Below, piece after piece: positions 6,954-8,428 of a DNA stretch of 8,428 bases (the first letter of the stretch is position 1; each line of letters opens with the position of its first letter). Below the pieces are notes generated by a model, which was not told where the DNA came from, made no database searches, and was given only the letters and a program-made list of their open reading frames with translations. Position numbers and translations under genes: made by a program. The DNA is from Desulfobacteraceae bacterium (GTDB lineage: Bacteria > Desulfobacterota > DSM-4660 > Desulfatiglandales > Desulfatiglandaceae). Location of the stretch: the NCBI GenBank assembly GCA_030642205.1, contig DAOWOF010000089.1, positions 1-8,428 of the forward strand. Reading direction: 5' to 3'.

Positions 6954-7811
6954 ATGAACAAAATACTCCTGAATAATTGCAGCCTAAAGGTCTCCCAACT
7001 AATCTCACAGCTTTTTAAAGAAGATAAACCTGTCATATCAAAACCTCTTTCCGAGATAAAATCTCTTAATGGATTCCAAATGGTTATTCTGGAGGAATGC
7101 GAGGATCCTGATCAATCAATTAGCCAGATAAAAAAGATTCGCTATCTATGTAATTTCAGGAATATCTCGATTATTCTTTTTAAGAAACAGAAAGATAAAC
7201 AACCAATCCGGTCCTATCTGGTAGCTGGAGCAACAGAGGTTTTGTACCTTGAAGATCCAGTCCCGATTATTAGCCAGATTTTACAGGGGCATCTGATTCC
7301 TGACCGCATACCTTCAGAGCAGGAGTTTGATATCCTGAAACCATTTATTGATAATACTGTGCTAATGTTAAAAAAGATGGCCAAGCTAGATTGTGTCTGC
7401 AATAAGGACGACCTTTATTTTTCATCTGATTTTAATATCTTTGGCGATGTATCAGGCATAATTGGCCTTTCAGGAGAAGCAGAAGGAACCCTTATAATAA
7501 CCTGTTATTGGGATCTGGCGCAATTAATTATTTCAAAAATGATGAATGTCAGTGAGGATGATATAGATACAGAGGTAATTCATGACGGCATGGGAGAGCT
7601 TATTAACATGATCGCAGGGACTTCAAAGAAGGCTTTTGTAGATACACCTTATCATTTTGAACTATCATTGCCTACTGTAGTAATGGGTTCCGGCCATCAT
7701 ATTGGTCATCCGGATGAAGTGAGTGTTGTAATCATTTTATTTGATGTAGCCGACCAATCTTTTGCTCTTCAAGTATGTCTCAAACCAAAAAACAAGAAAA
7801 AAACAAATTAA
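6954..7811 (+). CDS. Degenerate receiver fused to a CheX-like CheY-P phosphatase domain
   Basis: The C-terminal part (about 122-277) matches the CheX/CheC phosphatase family: a LKPFIDNTVLMLKKM start, a glycine-rich sheet (GIIGLSGEAEGTLII, 168-182), and the key ELINMIAG at 215-222. E215 and N218 correspond to the Glu-x-x-Asn pair that attacks CheY~P in CheX. Only one such motif is present, as in CheX. The N-terminal 1-115 has the alternating beta/alpha pattern of a receiver, including AGATEVLYLEDP at the usual beta5 site, but no active residues: N7/N8 replace the acidic pair, E47 the phospho-Asp, F76 the Thr/Ser and E100 the Lys. It is therefore a pseudo-receiver that should not be phosphorylated. 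The start ATG 6954 has AAGGA 8 bases upstream. The likely role is dephosphorylation of the adjacent CheY. The domain call for the C-terminus is firm; that for the N-terminus is by fold pattern. Confidence 0.82.
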   Translation: MNKILLNNCSLKVSQLISQLFKEDKPVISKPLSEIKSLNGFQMVILEECEDPDQSISQIKKIRYLCNFRNISIILFKKQKDKQPIRSYLVAGATEVLYLEDPVPIISQILQGHLIPDRIPSEQEFDILKPFIDNTVLMLKKMAKLDCVCNKDDLYFSSDFNIFGDVSGIIGLSGEAEGTLIITCYWDLAQLIISKMMNVSEDDIDTEVIHDGMGELINMIAGTSKKAFVDTPYHFELSLPTVVMGSGHHIGHPDEVSVVIILFDVADQSFALQVCLKPKNKKKTN

Positions 7812-7834
7812 TCTCACACATTATTGTTAAGCGA

Positions 7835-8428
7835 ATGCATGATCCAGGCGACATATTATTAATAAATCGGGATGAAGGTTTTTTAGAAACCACTGCCAGA
7901 TATCTTAGTGATGCTGGATACTTGACTTATTCTGCTATGAATATGCGTGAGGCATTGTCTATCCTTAGCCTAAAACCGATTGGTTTGATTATATGTGATA
8001 ATGAGGTTCAGGATATTTCAGGATTTGAGTTCTTGAGATTTCTGAAAAATGATCCTTTGAGAGAAGCAATCCCTTTTATACTATTTGTACCCGTTCATGA
8101 TCAGGGCAGGGCTGCCAAGGCATTTCAAGTGGGAGTCGCTGACTTTATGGTCTATCCCATGGAAATGGACGTCTTTGTGGAACGCATTAAAGAGATCATG
8201 GATGCGAATGAATATGATAAAATTCGGAATGCAGCGCCTCAACCAATCGAAAAAAAACGCGATTCCAGTCCGGATAAACGCAGACATACCAGAAAAAAAC
8301 CTGTCCCAAATCTAAATATCCAGCTATCCAGGGATGGCATTCTCTGGATAGCTGGCATTATTAAGAATTATAGCAAGGAAGGAATCTTTATTTCAACCTC
8401 CATGTTAGGAAAAAAAGGCCTCTCCATC
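7835..8428 (+). CDS. Atypical receiver-PilZ response regulator, 3' end outside window
   Basis: The frame is open to the window edge (198 residues). Residues 6-122 form a receiver with phospho-acceptor position D55 (LIICDNEVQDISGFEFL). The other active-site positions are altered: the acidic pair reads N11/R12 (followed by D13), Thr/Ser is V85, and the conserved Lys is Y107 (MVYPM). After a charged linker (about 123-147), a PilZ domain begins with RRHTR (R149-xxx-R153) and continues with NYSKEG (N178-x-S180-x-x-G183), the two motifs that bind c-di-GMP. The domain is cut by the window end. Its role is probably c-di-GMP-dependent output of this chemosensory cluster. The start is uncertain: ATG 7835 follows the previous stop by 23 bases, while an in-frame ATG at 7775 would add a basic 20-residue tail and overlap the previous gene by 37 bases. 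Neither has a good ribosome-binding site. Confidence 0.85.
   Translation, partial: MHDPGDILLINRDEGFLETTARYLSDAGYLTYSAMNMREALSILSLKPIGLIICDNEVQDISGFEFLRFLKNDPLREAIPFILFVPVHDQGRAAKAFQVGVADFMVYPMEMDVFVERIKEIMDANEYDKIRNAAPQPIEKKRDSSPDKRRHTRKKPVPNLNIQLSRDGILWIAGIIKNYSKEGIFISTSMLGKKGLSI
8320..8355 (+). repeat. Inverted repeat (hairpin) at the start of the PilZ-coding region
   Basis: CCAGCTATCCAG (8320-8331) is the exact reverse complement of CTGGATAGCTGG (8344-8355). Inside it, one G-T, one G-C and one A-T pair extend the stem to 15 bp around a 6-base loop. It lies in codons about 162-174, between the RxxxR and NxSxxG motifs. No T-run follows. Confidence 0.85.

Noticed and set aside
7775..7834. 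Upstream in-frame ATG at 7775 for the receiver-PilZ gene.
   Set aside because: Not chosen as the start: no ribosome-binding site, it overlaps the preceding gene by 37 bases, and the added residues are a basic tail outside the receiver fold. It cannot be excluded.
8085..8315. Open + frame of 76 residues overlapping the receiver-PilZ gene.
   Set aside because: It lies in a different frame within a well-supported coding region and encodes no recognisable protein.

Overview
The window is an AT-rich stretch from a Gram-negative-type motile bacterium. It lies entirely inside one chemosensory (che) gene cluster, with every gene on the + strand. The long AT-rich genes, the tandem cheR, a CheX-type phosphatase and a receiver-PilZ protein would fit a Desulfobacterota (deltaproteobacterial) genome. 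That placement is inference only, because no RNA gene or taxonomic marker is present.

Layout: the 3' part of cheA (1-880), cheW with a long disordered N-terminal extension (900-1664), a membrane MCP without an extracytoplasmic sensor domain (1703-3424), two different cheR genes in tandem (3447-4379 and 4442-5287), cheB (5312-6400) and cheY (6456-6821). A 132-base gap follows, the largest in the window. Then come a protein joining a degenerate receiver to a CheX-like phosphatase domain (6954-7811) and the 5' part of a receiver-PilZ gene that runs off the window (7835-8428). The other gaps are only 16 to 62 bases, so cheA to cheY reads as one transcription unit. The last two genes may also have their own promoter.

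How the genes work together (inferred from the families): the MCP/CheW/CheA array makes CheA~P, which phosphorylates CheY and CheB. The two CheR enzymes and CheB set receptor methylation. The CheX-domain protein would dephosphorylate CheY~P. The last protein carries the RxxxR and NxSxxG motifs of a c-di-GMP-binding PilZ domain, so this pathway probably meets c-di-GMP signalling.

Points that stand out: (1) the receiver part of the CheX protein has lost every catalytic residue; (2) the receiver of the PilZ protein keeps its Asp but not the conserved Thr/Ser and Lys; (3) the MCP has three predicted membrane helices and almost no periplasmic loop; (4) there are two divergent CheR enzymes; (5) several long, near-perfect hairpins lie inside coding sequence (cheR1, cheB, receiver-PilZ), and the one in cheR1 ends directly on a run of nine T. 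No RNA genes, mobile elements or CRISPR arrays were seen.
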